Shown: positions 22,201 to 34,355 of the stretch, one piece after another
Position numbering within the stretch: position 1 is the first letter of the stretch
How the letters are laid out: every line of letters begins with the position of its first letter
Program-made: the position numbers and the translations under genes
NCBI RefSeq assembly: GCF_001625305.1
Contig: NW_017803932.1
Location: forward strand, 889,718 to 953,717
Direction: 5' to 3'
DNA length: 64,000 nt
Origin: Branchiostoma belcheri
Lineage: Eukaryota; Chordata; Leptocardii; Amphioxiformes; Branchiostomatidae
The notes under the pieces: generated by a model
What the model saw: the letters and a program-made list of their open reading frames with translations, nothing else
Database searches by the model: none
Told to the model about the DNA's origin: nothing

Positions 22201-25200
22201 TGGGGACAACAACAAGTCTACACAAGCAAAGAGACAGACATCATCGTCTCAAGAACAAAAGAAATCAGCCAGAGAAGACATTAAAAGCCGGATACTTGAT
22301 TCCATCTTAACCATTCCATTACCAAATGCTACGGAAACAGAAGAAAGGCTGCTTCGTCGAGTTAGGCAGAAGTCCTACCAGACCACAACCCCAGTAGCCA
22401 GCACAAGGCCAAACAGAGACCAAGACAAGCTAGAGAACCGAGATGAGAAAACCACAGCTGACCCGTCACTATACACTGTAGCTCAGGAGGCACAACTCCC
22501 ACAAAGTTGCTGGAAGCCAGAAGAAGGTGAAGAGCTACCAGACACTAGCTATGATGTTTTTGACAAAGACCTTCCATGGGAGGTGGAATGCACTGACAAG
22601 GTGAAGAAGATTCTGAAGAAGAAGGCTTTTCCGTACGAAGTAAAGAAGCGTGTGGTAGAAAAGGTAAACCGGCTTGCCAAAGGAGAGTGGATCAATAACT
22701 TGACGAAGAAAGTTCGTGGCCGGCCCCAAGAAGAAGGAATGCAGTTGTTTGAAGCAAAAATAGACAAAGCTTCCAGGATCCTGTGGGAGCTTGCCATTGC
22801 CTTTTCCCCACGACTGAGTGATAATCCAATAGAATGGTTGAAAGGGGTCCAAGAAGCAGAAGAGTCCACCACCTTGGCACCTGGGGGTCGAATCTACACT
22901 GAGATCATCCGAATCTGGGACATCGTCCTTGATCACGACAACCTTGAGCGTGCCATTGACCAGGCAGTAACATCATTCATGCGGGGTAAAGCCAGCATGC
23001 CCATCGCAAAGAAGAGTCTCGTCGGAAGTACAAGCCGGCAATTCAAATCGGCTCCAGCCACTACAGATAGGCTTCCAATGTTGTTTACAGAGAAGGATAT
23101 CACCACCGACAGACCCAAAGATATTCCAGAGAAACAAGAACAACAGTTCTTTCCTGCAGCCAGTTCTAACGAGAATGAGTATAACATTCTCAAGTTTTAC
23201 TGCTTTTCATCTTCCCTGGTCAACAACATTCTTCGGGATGACAGTCTGCCGGTAGAGTTTCCCTTCAAGGTGACTGACTTGGAACATGCTATTGTCCATC
23301 TGAAGGCCCAGCCTCCCTCCTCGATCCTACTACTCGGTCGAAGCGGGACAGGGAAAACAACGTGTTGCCTGTTCCGGCTTTGGTACGCATATTTGTCCTA
23401 CTGGACCAAGAGTGCCGCCCATGGCTTTGAACCTTGGGTTCCAAAAAGCAAAGCGTATATTCAACGACGCAACAAAATGGATGACAAAGATGACGATGAA
23501 GAAGAGGAAGGAGAGTCAGAGATTATCCCAGAAGACAGTGGATCTGAAGAGGAAGTTTGTACAAAAAGCAAAAAGAAAGTCAACGACAAAGACAGCTTGG
23601 GTCACCAAACTCATCATTCAGAAACTCTAGTGGACTCTTCTGTGCAGAAAATTGATGAAGAGGATGAATCACTCCACACTGAGATGACCAAACGTGACTG
23701 GAAGGAGCCTGAACCAACAGAGAACCTGGAAACTGGAGAACAGGAGTTTGAGCACCTTCATCAAATCTTCGTGACAAAGAATGCTGTACTGTGTAGTGAG
23801 GTTGGAAAGAACTTTCAAGAGCTTTGTCATGGAACTGAAGCAGCTCAAAAATACCTAGAAGCCAACCAGGATGAGAAGATTCCAGTGAGACTTCAAGATG
23901 TTGATCCAGCAGGCTTCCCACTCTTCCTCGACTCCAGACAATGGTTGCTTATGCTGGACGCCTCTCTGGAAGAGCCCCACTTCTTTAAAAGAGCGGATGG
24001 AGGCCAAGTGGCTGAGGAGGTACCTGGATGGATGGAGAATGATGGTCCAGCGACATTCATCCCTACAGATTCTGACTTGGAAGATGACTCATCTGATGAT
24101 GAAGAAGACATGGAAGGTGGAAAGGAGCTTGACAAACTAAAAGCTGCAATTGTTGCAGCTGAAGATAGTGGCCGACGTCAACAAGAACGTCGTACAATGA
24201 GACAAGAAGTAACATATGAGGTGTTCTGCACTGAGTTGTGGAAACGAGTAAATCGTGGCAAAGTGGACTACCACCCCACCCTGGTTTGGATGGAAATCAT
24301 GTCTATCATCAAAGGCTCTGTAGAGGCTGTTGAAACAAATGAAGGGCACCTCAGCCGTGAAGAGTACCTTGAAATTGGCAAGAAGCGTGCTGAGTTTACT
24401 GGTGATCGTGACAAGATATACGACATCTTCCTAGCCTACCAGCATGAGAAACGACAGCGGCACATGTTTGATGAAATGGACTTTGTGCACAATCTGTACA
24501 AGCGACTTGCTCATGCCGAGGACGTAGGTTGGTCCATACATCAGGTGTATGTGGATGAGACGCAGGATTTCACCCAAGCTGAGCTTGCTTTGTTGATCCG
24601 CTGCTGCTGTGACCCGAATGAAATGTTCTTCACAGGAGACACTGCCCAGAGCATCATGAGAGGGGTGTCCTTTCGATTCAAGGACCTCCGCTCGCTGTTT
24701 CACAAGGCCAGAGAGTCACTGCAACAGATGGGGAAGAGGACAGCAGTACAGGTACCCGACATGTACCATCTCACACACAACTACCGGTCTCACTGTGGCA
24801 TACTCGACCTCGCAGCAGGTGTGATCAAACTACTGGAGAGCTTCTTTCCCTACTCATTCGACCACCTGCCAAAGGATCGAGGCATCATGGAAGGTCCAAA
24901 ACCCCTTTTACTGCAGGGATGCTCACAGAAGGACCTCGTCACCCTTCTACAAGGAAACCGTCGAGCAACATCCACCATTGAGTTTGGAGCTCACCAAGTT
25001 GTCCTGGTGGCAAATAACGAGGCAAAGGAGGACATGCCAGATGTATTCCGTGGATCTCTGGTCCTCACCATCTACGAATCAAAGGGGCTAGAATTTGATG
25101 ATTGTGTTACTGTACAACATCTTCAAGGATTCACAGGTAAGCATCATTTCAGACAGTAATTGTAAATGTCTTGTACATTGTCTTGCGTTGAATGGTCTGA

Positions 25201-28200
25201 CTGTTTGGTCTGTTATAACGATAGTAATCCCACTCGCAAGCAAATAATACTTTAATTGTCATGAATTGCTTTTGCAGGCAGATGAAGAATGGAGGGTTGT
25301 GTTGACTTGTATGGATGAGGATGAAGTCAAGGCTTCCAACACAGAGCCATGGGAGAAATCAGAAGGATTGCTGAAGATTGCTAATGACCAAAGCAGTGCT
25401 GTTGCACAGGCCAGGCCTCTGGACTTCAATCCAGAGAAGCACAAGGTATTCAGTCTCGTCTTTACTGAAAACCTATGTACCGAATGCTGAATGAAATCAT
25501 TCATTACCTCCGGGAAGGAGACATCCTTCAGCGAAAGGGTTTTGTGAGAGATTTAGATTTTCATGTTCGCAGCTGTTTCTCGCATTTGGGTGGACGGATT
25601 CTTTTGGGACTCGGTATATATTTTGCTATTGGGCTGTACATGATGCACGCTCTTTTTTTATTGTATATGTGTTTTCGGGCGGGAAAATGGTGCCTTTTGG
25701 TGGCCCCAGAACACCCCTTTGAGCGTGAAAGTGGTCGCGACCGTTGACCTTTGGTGTGTTTTAAGTATTACAAGTCTCGTCCACTTGCATGACCTTTCGG
25801 ACAGAGGGGTATCCGGTCTCGATACATTCTTTGCTTAAAAATATGCACCAAAACGCTGTTTTCCAGGGCTGCGTAGCCAGATTCAGTGAAAATATGCACA
25901 ATTCAAAGAACCTTTGGTGAAAATATATATTTCTTTGCGGATTTATGGTGTTTTTTGACTTGGATCGAACCCGCAAGTGTCAATACGGGGGCACGGTGTC
26001 TGGTAAAGGTAGCGAGTCACAAGTATGCAAATGAGTATTATGCAAACTTTGGCATACGTGCCTATATTACTACAACTTCTTGAAAAACCTTGTATATTTG
26101 ACGTACTATAAGCAGCAAGCTTCTGTATGTGACATTTCGGACACCAGTTACTATGTTTTCGATCAAAATATTTGTGGTTTTAACGTCTGATTTAACGGTT
26201 CCGGTTGTCATTACTCCGTGAAGGAGGTCAGGACCTCCGGACGGAGTGTTGTGAACGGCTGATTTTTCATGTTCGCAGTCAAAACACTGGGTTCTCTTTG
26301 TGTAATCGGCACGCAATTTTATACGCCGTCTGCGGGCATGCCCGTGTTGATGCACGAATGTGTATTTTTGCCGTTGCTGCTTTCGCGGTCAATGTAATGA
26401 CGCACCCCTACAATTACGAGGCGAATTGGAATGGTCCAGAAAAACGCGTTGTTTGGAATAGCAGTGGGGGGGTGGAACTTCATGCAGATACGGGGTGGTT
26501 TTTATAAGTGGTTCCAGATGTTTTTGCCCATGGTTAAGAGATGGCAAGTTTTTTGGAAGATGTTCGCAGCCAAAACGCATTCTTCCGTACGTCGCATTTC
26601 TGTGTAATTTCGCATGTGGTGTGGCATTATGTTCGGGATGATGCACGTCTTTTTATTTTTACCGTAGCTGTTTTGATATTGGAGTAAATGCTTATTTTCG
26701 AAACATCCCCATGTCGTTGAAATGTTTTCGTCCGGCCGTTTATGTGACCGGTAGTTGTAAGTGGCGGTCAGGCTGATGGGGACGGAAATGTGGGGTGGTC
26801 AGAGGTCAACATTACGAAATGTAAATACCGATGACGTAATCCTATCGATTTCAAACTGGTCGGCTGTGGCGACCTAGTGGCGGCGTGTATTTAGTCACGT
26901 AGCAACTGGCCGGTCGTCCTAGCAACGAGCATGCTGGCCACTCCATTGTACACATGGCCAATATTTTTGGGTTGGGCCGCTCCATAGTGTTTAAATATAA
27001 TAGTGGAGCAGCTCTTTGAAAAAATGGACAATATTTTTGAGCAACCCATCAATGTGTTCTCGTGGTCGGATGTGGTCTGGGGCTGGTAAACCACACATAC
27101 TAGTAGATCGGGTAATTTTATGATTTGCTAGTTGTAAAGGCGTCTTGTAGTATGAGCCGGTATATGAAGAAGTAGCCTGTGTTACACAATCATGCTTTCG
27201 GCCGGATTGATGTGCAACTGTTACTAATTACAGGGACTGCGCTAATGCCGACCAGTCGCGCTGTCCTGATACACCGCGAATGTTGGGCAATATGCGAGTG
27301 TTCCCTGTAGACAGTCCCGGGAGTCATTTTTTTTCGCACATTCGCACATTCCAGGAGCCAAACCAAAATACGTTCATGAACCGAGTCCAAAAAACCGAAA
27401 CATGAAAATCGGATGATCGGACCTGATGTACATTTCTCTTTCTGTAGATTGTACACACAATACACACATATACAATCTTTAGATAATCTGGCCATGGCAG
27501 GTAAAAAAAAAGTAACCCTGAATCATACTAGATTAGCGTAAATGCATGTTTATGCGTTCAAAACAAGAAAAGAATTTGTTTCAGGTATTAATCTCTTGAA
27601 ACACGGCACTGAATATTGACGCAACAATATTTCGGGCATCGCGCCCTTCCCCGTTGTTTAGACTGTATGCAAATCCCGCGTCACGTGTCGGCATTTCGCA
27701 TCTCTGATTGGTTGTTGCGTCTTAAGATGACTGAGCCGACGTGCGTTTAAACAATTTTTCTTTGTTCGATTTATCACACTTCACAGAGAATTGCCAATGG
27801 CTTCTTCTTTTTGTTGCAATATATAATACTTCACGGAGAATTGTCGCCTATGGATTCTTGTTCTGAGTTTCATTACGAGTTCCTTGCGGCAGATTGAATA
27901 GAATTCCTTAAGTTCATGGGTACATGTTATAAGCTGCAGATGAAAATGTTGACCTGTGTTAACACAACATGGAATGCTAAATCTAACATAAAATTTAACA
28001 CCATCAACTATTCAAAACAAACAACGTATAAGAATATATAATAAAAAGCCCGGAGGTATAAAATCTCAGATTTTACTTGTTTTGAGTTCTGTTTCCTCTA
28101 TACACGACTGTATTCTATTCCTGTTGTGTGATGTATGTTGATGTCATCAGATTACTCACTCAATTACTTTTTTCTTGGTTAGGTGTTGAACTCTGAGCTA

Positions 28201-31200
28201 AAGAACTTATACACTGCCATCACCCGTGCGAGGGTGAACGTCTGGATCTTCGATGAGGACACAGCTAAGCATGCGCCAATGTTCAAGTATTTCCTTGAAA
28301 AGCAATTCGTCGAAGAGCCACAAAGGGATGAGCTAGGTAGGTACTACAATTTTTATTAAAGAACTGTCCGTGAAGTGGTGTTGTACCTGATATGCTGCCT
28401 ATGAATATCTAACACCTTATCTTGGTTGGCATTTATTCCAGGTCAGCTTTCATCCAGCGTCTTTGTGAAAGAGTCCACACCTGAAGAATGGTGTCAGCGT
28501 GGTGAGTACTTCTACAAGAAGGAGAGATGGGAAATCGCAGCAGACTTCTTCAAGAAAGGAGGAGATGAGAAGAAAGCTAAGATGGCCTTGGCACAGCATC
28601 TTGCTCAGCAGGCCAGCCAAGATGCCACCATGACAAGAGAGAAGCACAGGATAAGACAGAGGTTCCTAGACTCAGCGGATCTATTCCTACAAAGTGGAAA
28701 TCACGTGGATGACAGGGAGGCCCTAGTCAGAGCAGCCCGCTGCCTCACCAACTCAAGGGACTACCGCCTTGCTGCTCAGCTGTTTGAACGACTTGGGGAG
28801 GTATGTGTTGATTTTTCACTTGTTCACAGTAAGTCCTGTATATTTTTTTTTTCTATTGTGTTCCACTACATGTATAATTGTGTTCCACTACATGTATAAC
28901 TAATATGTGTGGCCTCAGTTCATAGTGCCCTGGCCAAAAGTACTTTCAACATCCCATGCTAAAGCAACATGACCCCTTATTAGATACATTGTAGTTAGTA
29001 CCCAGTATACCAAGTGAGACCATTTGTGAAGAGATATGAAGATGCTATGATGACAAGCAAAGCAAGGGGCAGAAGAACAACTACAATTGTTAGGAACAAA
29101 GATAGTAGGAGAAGATGCTCATAAAGTGGGGTATGCACTTCTATTTCTAGTTTTCAAGTGCTGCACATCTGTACCAGAGAGAAAGCATGAAGGTGGAGGC
29201 CAGTCGCTGCTTCGTACAGGCCGGAAACTTCAAGAAGGCGGTAAATTTCTTACGAAGTGTTGATGAGTTTGAAGCTGCAGCCAATGTGTCCCAACAGTAC
29301 ATCCAGTTGCAAAGCAAGTGCAAGCAGGAGGGACTGAATCCAACTGTTGTAATGACAGCACCCATTCAAACGCCAGATAACCTTCTCCTTGAAGCCATTG
29401 CCCACTACCACAGGCACGGAGAAGAAGACAAGAAGATATCTTGCCTAAATCGCCTACCAGTTGATACCCGCCTGACGTTCTTCACACAGCATGGCTATGT
29501 AAAGGAAGCAGCAGAGCTACTGAAGAAAGAAGGAAGGGGTCAGGAAGCAGCCGAGTTGCTGAAATCAGTGGGAGATTTTGAAGCTGCCGGCAAAGCTGCA
29601 GATCAAGACCAAAATCCCCAGTTTGTAGCTGAGTGTCTCCTCATTCAAAGTCGCAAGCAGAGGAAGGATGCCACCGACAACATCCAAGAAACCAAGGATA
29701 ACTTGATAACATGTATGGTCCTATACCAGAAGAGTGGCAACAATGAGGCAAGAGCTGAAGCTATGATGATGCTTGGAGACTTGACAGATGATCACACTAT
29801 GCTAAACAGTGCAATCAAGCACTTTGGTAACAATACTGCTGGAGCACTGGAAGCAGCTGCCTTGCTAGTGAATAGGAAGAAGACCTTGACATTCGGAGAT
29901 ATTCGTCTCATCCTGACTCTCTTGGAAGATGTCTTCAGCCTGATAAGAGCTCTACTGGTCGCCAGCAGGCGACACAAAGTCAAAGATCACCACTGGGTAA
30001 AGGCATGCGAGCTGTTCTATGGCGTGAAACGTACAGACGTCAGCAGTGCAACATTCTCATCATCAGAAGAGCCACGTATCTTTGATGCCTTGGACTTTTC
30101 TGGGAGAAGCAAGTCTACAACAAAGGTGGACATTGAGACAGCAAGAGCATGCATGGCCGGGGATCTCCTCAGAAACGTAGATCAGCTGAAAGAGGGGCTG
30201 ACAAAGAAGTTACGGTCTATCGTAACAAGCTGTCAAGTATGCTGTATGTATACTGCTGGACTGAGCTGTCCAAAAGGAGATGTATGCGCTTACCTACACC
30301 ATCCATATGACAAGGGTACTCTGAATTCGCTCCTGCAAGCAACAATATATCTCATCAAAGTCCAAGGACTCTTTGACCTGGGATATGAGCAAATAAAGGA
30401 CAGTAAGTGGGAGAGGGTACAACAAGCTGTTGCTTCTCACAAAGATCGCGGTGCAGATAAAAGCAGGTTGTGTGATGACCTGTACAGTATCCTCTTCCCG
30501 ACACACGGCCATCAGAGGATTCTCACCGAGAACTTTAGGACAGCTAAGGATGTTTTCCACAAGTTTCAGGGAGATGCAATTGTCATGTCATGCATTCGAG
30601 ACTATGCCCAGTCTCTCTGGGAGTCCGCCAGTCACAGTGACAAAAGATCAAACACAGACCTCCTGATCAAGATTGCCAACCTGTTTCGACTAGCCAAAGA
30701 TCCACCAGTTGGAAACTTGCAAAGATCCACCTTTGCAAGTTTACTTGCTTCTGCTGAGGAAGGGTACAAGAAGTGGGCAATGAAAAGACACCATCCAGAG
30801 AAGATACCTCGACACATTGGCATGTGCTGCAATATGGTGGGCCCAAGTCATCTGTTCTTCAGTTTCATGAGAAGAATGGAGGAATTCATCGAAAACATCT
30901 ACCAAAGAGAAAACATTCTCTCTTCAATTGACAACATGATGGCCTTCATGGGTTTACTGGCAAAAAGGGCATTGGAGCCACTGATTCCATCTTTTGCTAA
31001 CACTTGCTTCTTCATGGAGCTGCTTGTTGTAATCTGTTACTCCATATATGCCAAGATGAACCAGCACGAGCTACTATGTCTCCCTGCCAGCTACATCTCT
31101 ATGGTTCATATGTGTGATCGACTGTGGAGCAGAGGTAAAGGCTGTATCTATTCGGCCATCCAACAGCTTCCCTACAAGAAGGATGAGATCCTTGGGAAGG

Positions 31201-32858
31201 TTAACAACTGCATTTGGTTCATCATAGACACCATTTGCCAAAGTCAGAAATTCCCTGATTTCAATGCCATTGATGATGCTTTCCGTCCAAACATCCCTGA
31301 CTATGCAGAAAGCGGCGAGATGGAAAGAGTCTTCATTCTGGCCTTAGTGCTGATTTGTGGTTGTGGTGGCCCTGTTCCAAAGAATGCTGAGGTACCTTTG
31401 CGGAAAGCCCTGTACAAGATTGGCATCAAGAAGCACTTTCCAAAGCGACTTGCAGACGCCACCAGAGGAATGAGATCAGCAAAAGGAATACGGGATGTTG
31501 TGTTACTTCTGCAAGAGCTACTGAAGGCCCGCGACCAGGAATACCTTCGTCACTGCTGTTGGAAGTACCCAGACAGAATGACAAGGGGCATCTACAGGGG
31601 GCTTAACTTCGATCAAGTGAAGCCTGATATGTTCATCGGGGGATTTTGGCGGAAGATAACGATGGAGTTCCACTTCTACGATGATGATGCTGTAAGCCAT
31701 GCCAATGACAGCTCAGCCCAATCCCATGATGACGATGTTGTAACTCCTGCCAATAGTAACTCAGTAAGTGCCCATGCACAAACTGACAGAAACCAAACGT
31801 CTAACAATGTCCTTGTGCCACAGGGTAGTGCAGACATTTCAGAAGTTGCTGAAGAAAATGCTTCACAGGTCAGTGAGGAAGATGACTTGATTCCTAGACA
31901 AGACGAAGATGATGTCATTGTTGAAGATGAATTCGAAGAGGAAGTTGATGATGGCACTCTGGTTATGGATGATCCAACACTTGCAGAAGGCCAGGATCAT
32001 AGAAACATGTATGAGAAGATTTTGCAACAACAAGCTGAGGAGCGCCGACAGTCGGCAGCGTGCAAAATTCAACAGTTTTGGCGCACACATCGCAAGGTGG
32101 GGATGATGGAGACTCCAACACACGGAACTGTGCACATTGCAATTGACCGTCAAATGTCAGTGGAACAGGATGACCTGCGTGAATTCAAAGTTGACAACAC
32201 GGGGTGCCGCATCTGCGGTGTCACTTTTGAGTCTCGTCCACATATCCGAGATGATGTGGAAGAACAGGAGGAAGGTCAGGAAAGGAATACCTTCGAGGAA
32301 GCGTGGGATGCAGACCCTGATGGGATGAAAGCAGAGGAGGAGGATGTTGACAAGCGAGATATCATTACTCGCGAGAAGCATTTGCAGGACCCAATGCATT
32401 CCGCGAATCTCAGTGAGTTTGGTCACTTCAAGCAATTCTACACTTCAGATGTGGCTAGGGTCCGGAAGCGGTATGACAAGTTCATATCTGAAGCTAACGA
32501 TGACAAGGGAAATGAAGGAGCTGTCATGTCTGAAGTTCAAAAGGTAAACACAGCACACAACTCACTTCAAAAGTTACTAGAGAAGATCAAAGATGAATGC
32601 ACTTGGAACAAACGACAAGATGCCTACAAAGCACTTCACGCCCTCCAAGATGCCCTTGTTGCATTTCGGAGCGTAAAGCGTCTCATAGAGAGACAGGCTG
32701 ATGAAGAGGAGGCGTCGGTGGCCTTTGTGGATGAAGAAGCTGAAGAGTTTCGCAACCTTGACGAAGATGACTTCATCGCTGTGGGTGGGAAGAAACAGCG
32801 CGCAAAGGGCAAGGGTGGTCGTCAAAGGAAGAAGAGAATCAAAAAGAGTCAGAAGTAA
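10233..32858 (+). CDS. TRANK1: TRANK1-like TPR/ankyrin/UvrD-helicase protein (14 exons)
   Basis: Coding exons, all with GT-AG borders and matching phases: 10233-10290, 17561-17802, 18256-18421, 18718-18835, 19474-19697, 19841-20125, 20307-20612, 20749-21183, 21503-21605, 21922-25136, 25282-25445, 28183-28336, 28442-28800, 29151-32858. They give about 3178 aa; human TRANK1 has about 2.9 thousand. Order: TPR-like helices (residues about 20-190); ankyrin-like repeats (about 195-690); charged linker; SF1/UvrD-like helicase core with Walker A GRSGTGKTT (about 1118), motif II VDETQDF (1523), GDTAQS (1550), NYRSH (1599), motif V YESKGLEFDD (1697) and motif VI YTAITRAR (1782); an acidic insert within the core; long helical region; CCCH finger (about 2307-2326); acidic stretch; IQ-like KIQQFWRTHRK (about 2914); CxxC near 2963; basic tail. 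The motifs suggest an intact NTPase. The first exon is the weakest join: it rests on Kozak context (GAGATGGCGG), the GTAAGT donor and phase. Substrate and role are unknown from sequence. Confidence 0.9.
12307..12558. repeat. Diverged tandem duplication, period about 147 bp
   Basis: Unit A (about 12307-12411) and unit B (about 12453-12558) share the sequence order TTGTTGAGRCCAARGTYAAGT, then GGCTTCGTGGGGGGT, then CCTTTTGTGTTT. The shared CTTCGTGGGGGG starts at 12362 and 12509. The minus-strand open frame here is internally repetitive only because of this duplication. Confidence 0.65.
13340..13640 (+). repeat. Minisatellite in left arm of the foldback element
   Basis: About 14 tandem units of 20-22 bp with consensus TTTTCAYCSTTCAAAACYYAA. 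Two unit variants (CACCCTT and CATCGTT) alternate irregularly. The repetitive open frame through it (FHPSK, FSPFKTQ) is a by-product of the unit length and not a protein gene. Confidence 0.9.
14479..14498. other. Assembly gap (20 N)
   Basis: Twenty N bases lie at the centre of the foldback element, between the segment ending GCATAAGCAA and the inverted right arm starting TTGTGGTCAAAC. The size is probably a placeholder. The second copy at 62530 has extra sequence at the corresponding place (63463-63540). Confidence 0.95.
15055..15340 (-). repeat. Minisatellite in right arm of the foldback element
   Basis: This is the inverted counterpart of the left-arm minisatellite, with the same unit variants but a different number and order of units. 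The arms have therefore changed by unit gain, loss or conversion since insertion, while the inner arms remain nearly identical. Confidence 0.9.
15831..16484 (-). CDS. Hypothetical protein, 217 aa (weak)
   Basis: An uninterrupted frame in AT-rich intronic sequence, antisense to the TRANK1-like gene. It begins MQSIKDVIILPRCSNNGVCV and contains a glycine-rich GGGEIYVV segment and a serine-rich SSSDDSGHSDS stretch. No domain was recognised. The frame extends eight codons upstream of the ATG to a TAG that could also be read as a poor splice acceptor. Its length is somewhat more than expected by chance, so it may be a nested gene, a domesticated fragment or noise. No transposase motif is visible. 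Confidence 0.22.
   Translation of the reverse strand: MQSIKDVIILPRCSNNGVCVDGGLTSIGIVDKTFSISMEIRPNKCGSAGKRENRFGGGEIYVVANYNLHRLMDVPSASEETHDNSTVQRIGLIKQTHANIDTQSYVKCKFIRHNPKPFVQNLPEAVARDIPAVWPKFPKNSGNNISGDSQSSSDDSGHSDSYNQSMSKLCECYQGAFTFVLQEATLFCTVPRAPTFGIQLVRIIWTIPNAQTLFFKP
16768..16843. repeat. Hairpin, 15-bp arms
   Basis: CCATCCGATTTGTAA at 16768-16782 is the exact complement of 16829-16843, with a 46-bp spacer. It lies in intron 1 of the TRANK1-like gene and looks like the core of a small foldback repeat. Confidence 0.6.
18978..19350. mobile_element. Miniature inverted-repeat element, about 370 bp
   Basis: Inverted ends of about 34 bp, AGGCCACACCAATTT(A/G)ATTTC then TTGGTTAACGGAT, are found at 18979-19012 and, inverted, at 19316-19349, differing at one base. 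The inside has TTCGCCCGC near both ends and T-rich runs, with no coding capacity. The target duplication is unclear. It lies in the intron between 18835 and 19474 of the TRANK1-like gene. Confidence 0.75.
21699..21830 (+). repeat. Tetranucleotide repeat GGTT/GCTT
   Basis: Runs of GGTT, then GCTT, then GGTT again, degrading into TTGT/TTGG-rich sequence, in the intron just before the large exon at 21922 of the TRANK1-like gene. An ordinary microsatellite. Confidence 0.85.
25446..28182 (+). other. TRANK1-like intron within the helicase core (2.7 kb)
   Basis: This intron separates helicase motif V (end of the 3.2-kb exon, then the 25282 exon) from motif VI (28183 exon). It holds three diverged repeats listed separately and no convincing gene. 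The open frames at 26205-26507 and 26389-26646 lie within those repeats. Confidence 0.6.
25556..26690 (+). repeat. Three diverged direct repeats in a TRANK1-like intron
   Basis: Three units start with ATGTTCGCAG (25563, 26269, 26560) and reach TGATGCACG (25641, 26348, 26639) after the same 77-78 bp. Units 2 and 3 also share CAAAACRC after the first motif and TTTTTRCCG after the second. Between the anchors the sequence has drifted strongly. The even spacing suggests copies of one element or an old local duplication. Confidence 0.6.
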
Positions 32859-34355
32859 ATGCACCAATGACAAGCACAACTGTAAGACTTTTGTTGACAA
32901 ATGAAGAACTTCAATGTCAGCTTGGATTTGAAGATTAAGAAAGTTTATCTTACCTTGAAAGAGAAGTATCAGAATAGCTGGCCTCCTTTCTTTGATTTGA
33001 TATTCAATAGTCTGTCATAATTTGTGGTGAATATATCTACACTAGAGCTAGTGTTAGACTAATATTAACATCGTAAAAAAATCTTTCATCTAAAATAGCA
33101 AGAGATAAAAGGAAACTATATTTTAGATATACTAGTATGTAGATCTGTCTACTATAGATATTTGTCTGACACATTTTTTATTATGTTGTCCCTTCTGTCC
33201 AGATCTCTATTGTATTGGCTGTATATCCTCCGTTCAGTGTAACACACTAATCCAAACTTGACTTAAATGTCCCTGTGATTCTAGTAATGATGTTTTATTT
33301 TTTAGACACCTTTTCAAACCAGGAAATTTGGTAAAATGTTCAGTTGTTCTGGACCAAATGATGTCACAGCAAGAATATACTTTTAAATGCCAATGAATGC
33401 TACTCTATGCAAAATCTCAGGCCTATTCTGATTCCATAAATTTTAGAGACATTCCAATATTTGAGTGTGTACTTGAGTGTGTTTGTGTGATCCCAACATA
33501 AAGGACTTGAAGTAGCATACAATTCAATATGTTTTGGTGCCATATTTGAAATAAATTCTCTTGATATATCTTCTATTGCCCTGTTGTGTTTTGACATTAA
33601 GACAAGGAGACACAAATATACATCAACAAATATAAATGGCTTTTCCATTAAGTTATGCAGAACTGGCCCTGAGTTGATTGGCAGATTTTTCCCCAAATAA
33701 TGGAAAAGCAACTCAACTAAGATTCCAGATACATGTGGTAGTTATGGCTCACAGTTAAGTTTTATGATAGTAGTCATATTTACCATGAAACAAAGAAAAC
33801 AATGCAAATGTGACATTTCATACATTATATTGAAAATAATCTCAGTAACTTGCCATCTATTAACAATCTTGCATATAACAATCAACAGTGCAAACAGGGA
33901 TATCTACAGTAGCAGCTTTGAGCAAACCTGAAGACAACAACATACCATTTTACTGTACATAGATATGTGCATATACGCATGTAACATCACAGTGACTGTA
34001 CATAAATTCCAATATATAGCCATTGATAGGCAAGGGTCGACTGGTCATTCGAACATGAAGCAGTCTCAAGTATGGTGATACTATTGTCGAAACCTAAATG
34101 GCTTGAGGCATTGTGTTGAACAACACATTATCAAATAATCCTTGAGCACTAAATCCCGGACTACAATATGGCTTCTTACACTTCTTAACAATGGAATAGC
34201 GTTTGTTCTAAATGGCCTTGCCATTCAATGTCCTCTAAATGGCCTTGCCTTTTTCATTCATCACCAGTACTTCTTCAACATGTACGTGTTTCATTAGCTA
34301 TAAAAACTTCATGAAATGGTTACAGTTATTTGCCAGAGGACAAATGGAGGGTTAT
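32859..34355. other. Convergent 3' flanks of TRANK1-like and ROCO genes
   Basis: The two genes end tail to tail, about 1.5 kb apart. An AATAAA at 33550-33555 is a candidate plus-strand polyadenylation signal about 690 bp after the TRANK1-like stop. For the minus-strand gene the nearest AATAAA is at 33299-33294, about 1.06 kb after its stop. No other gene is seen. Confidence 0.4.

Noticed and set aside
22535-24703. Minus-strand frames within the large TRANK1-like exon
   Set aside because: Shadows of a coding exon with clear helicase motifs on the plus strand.
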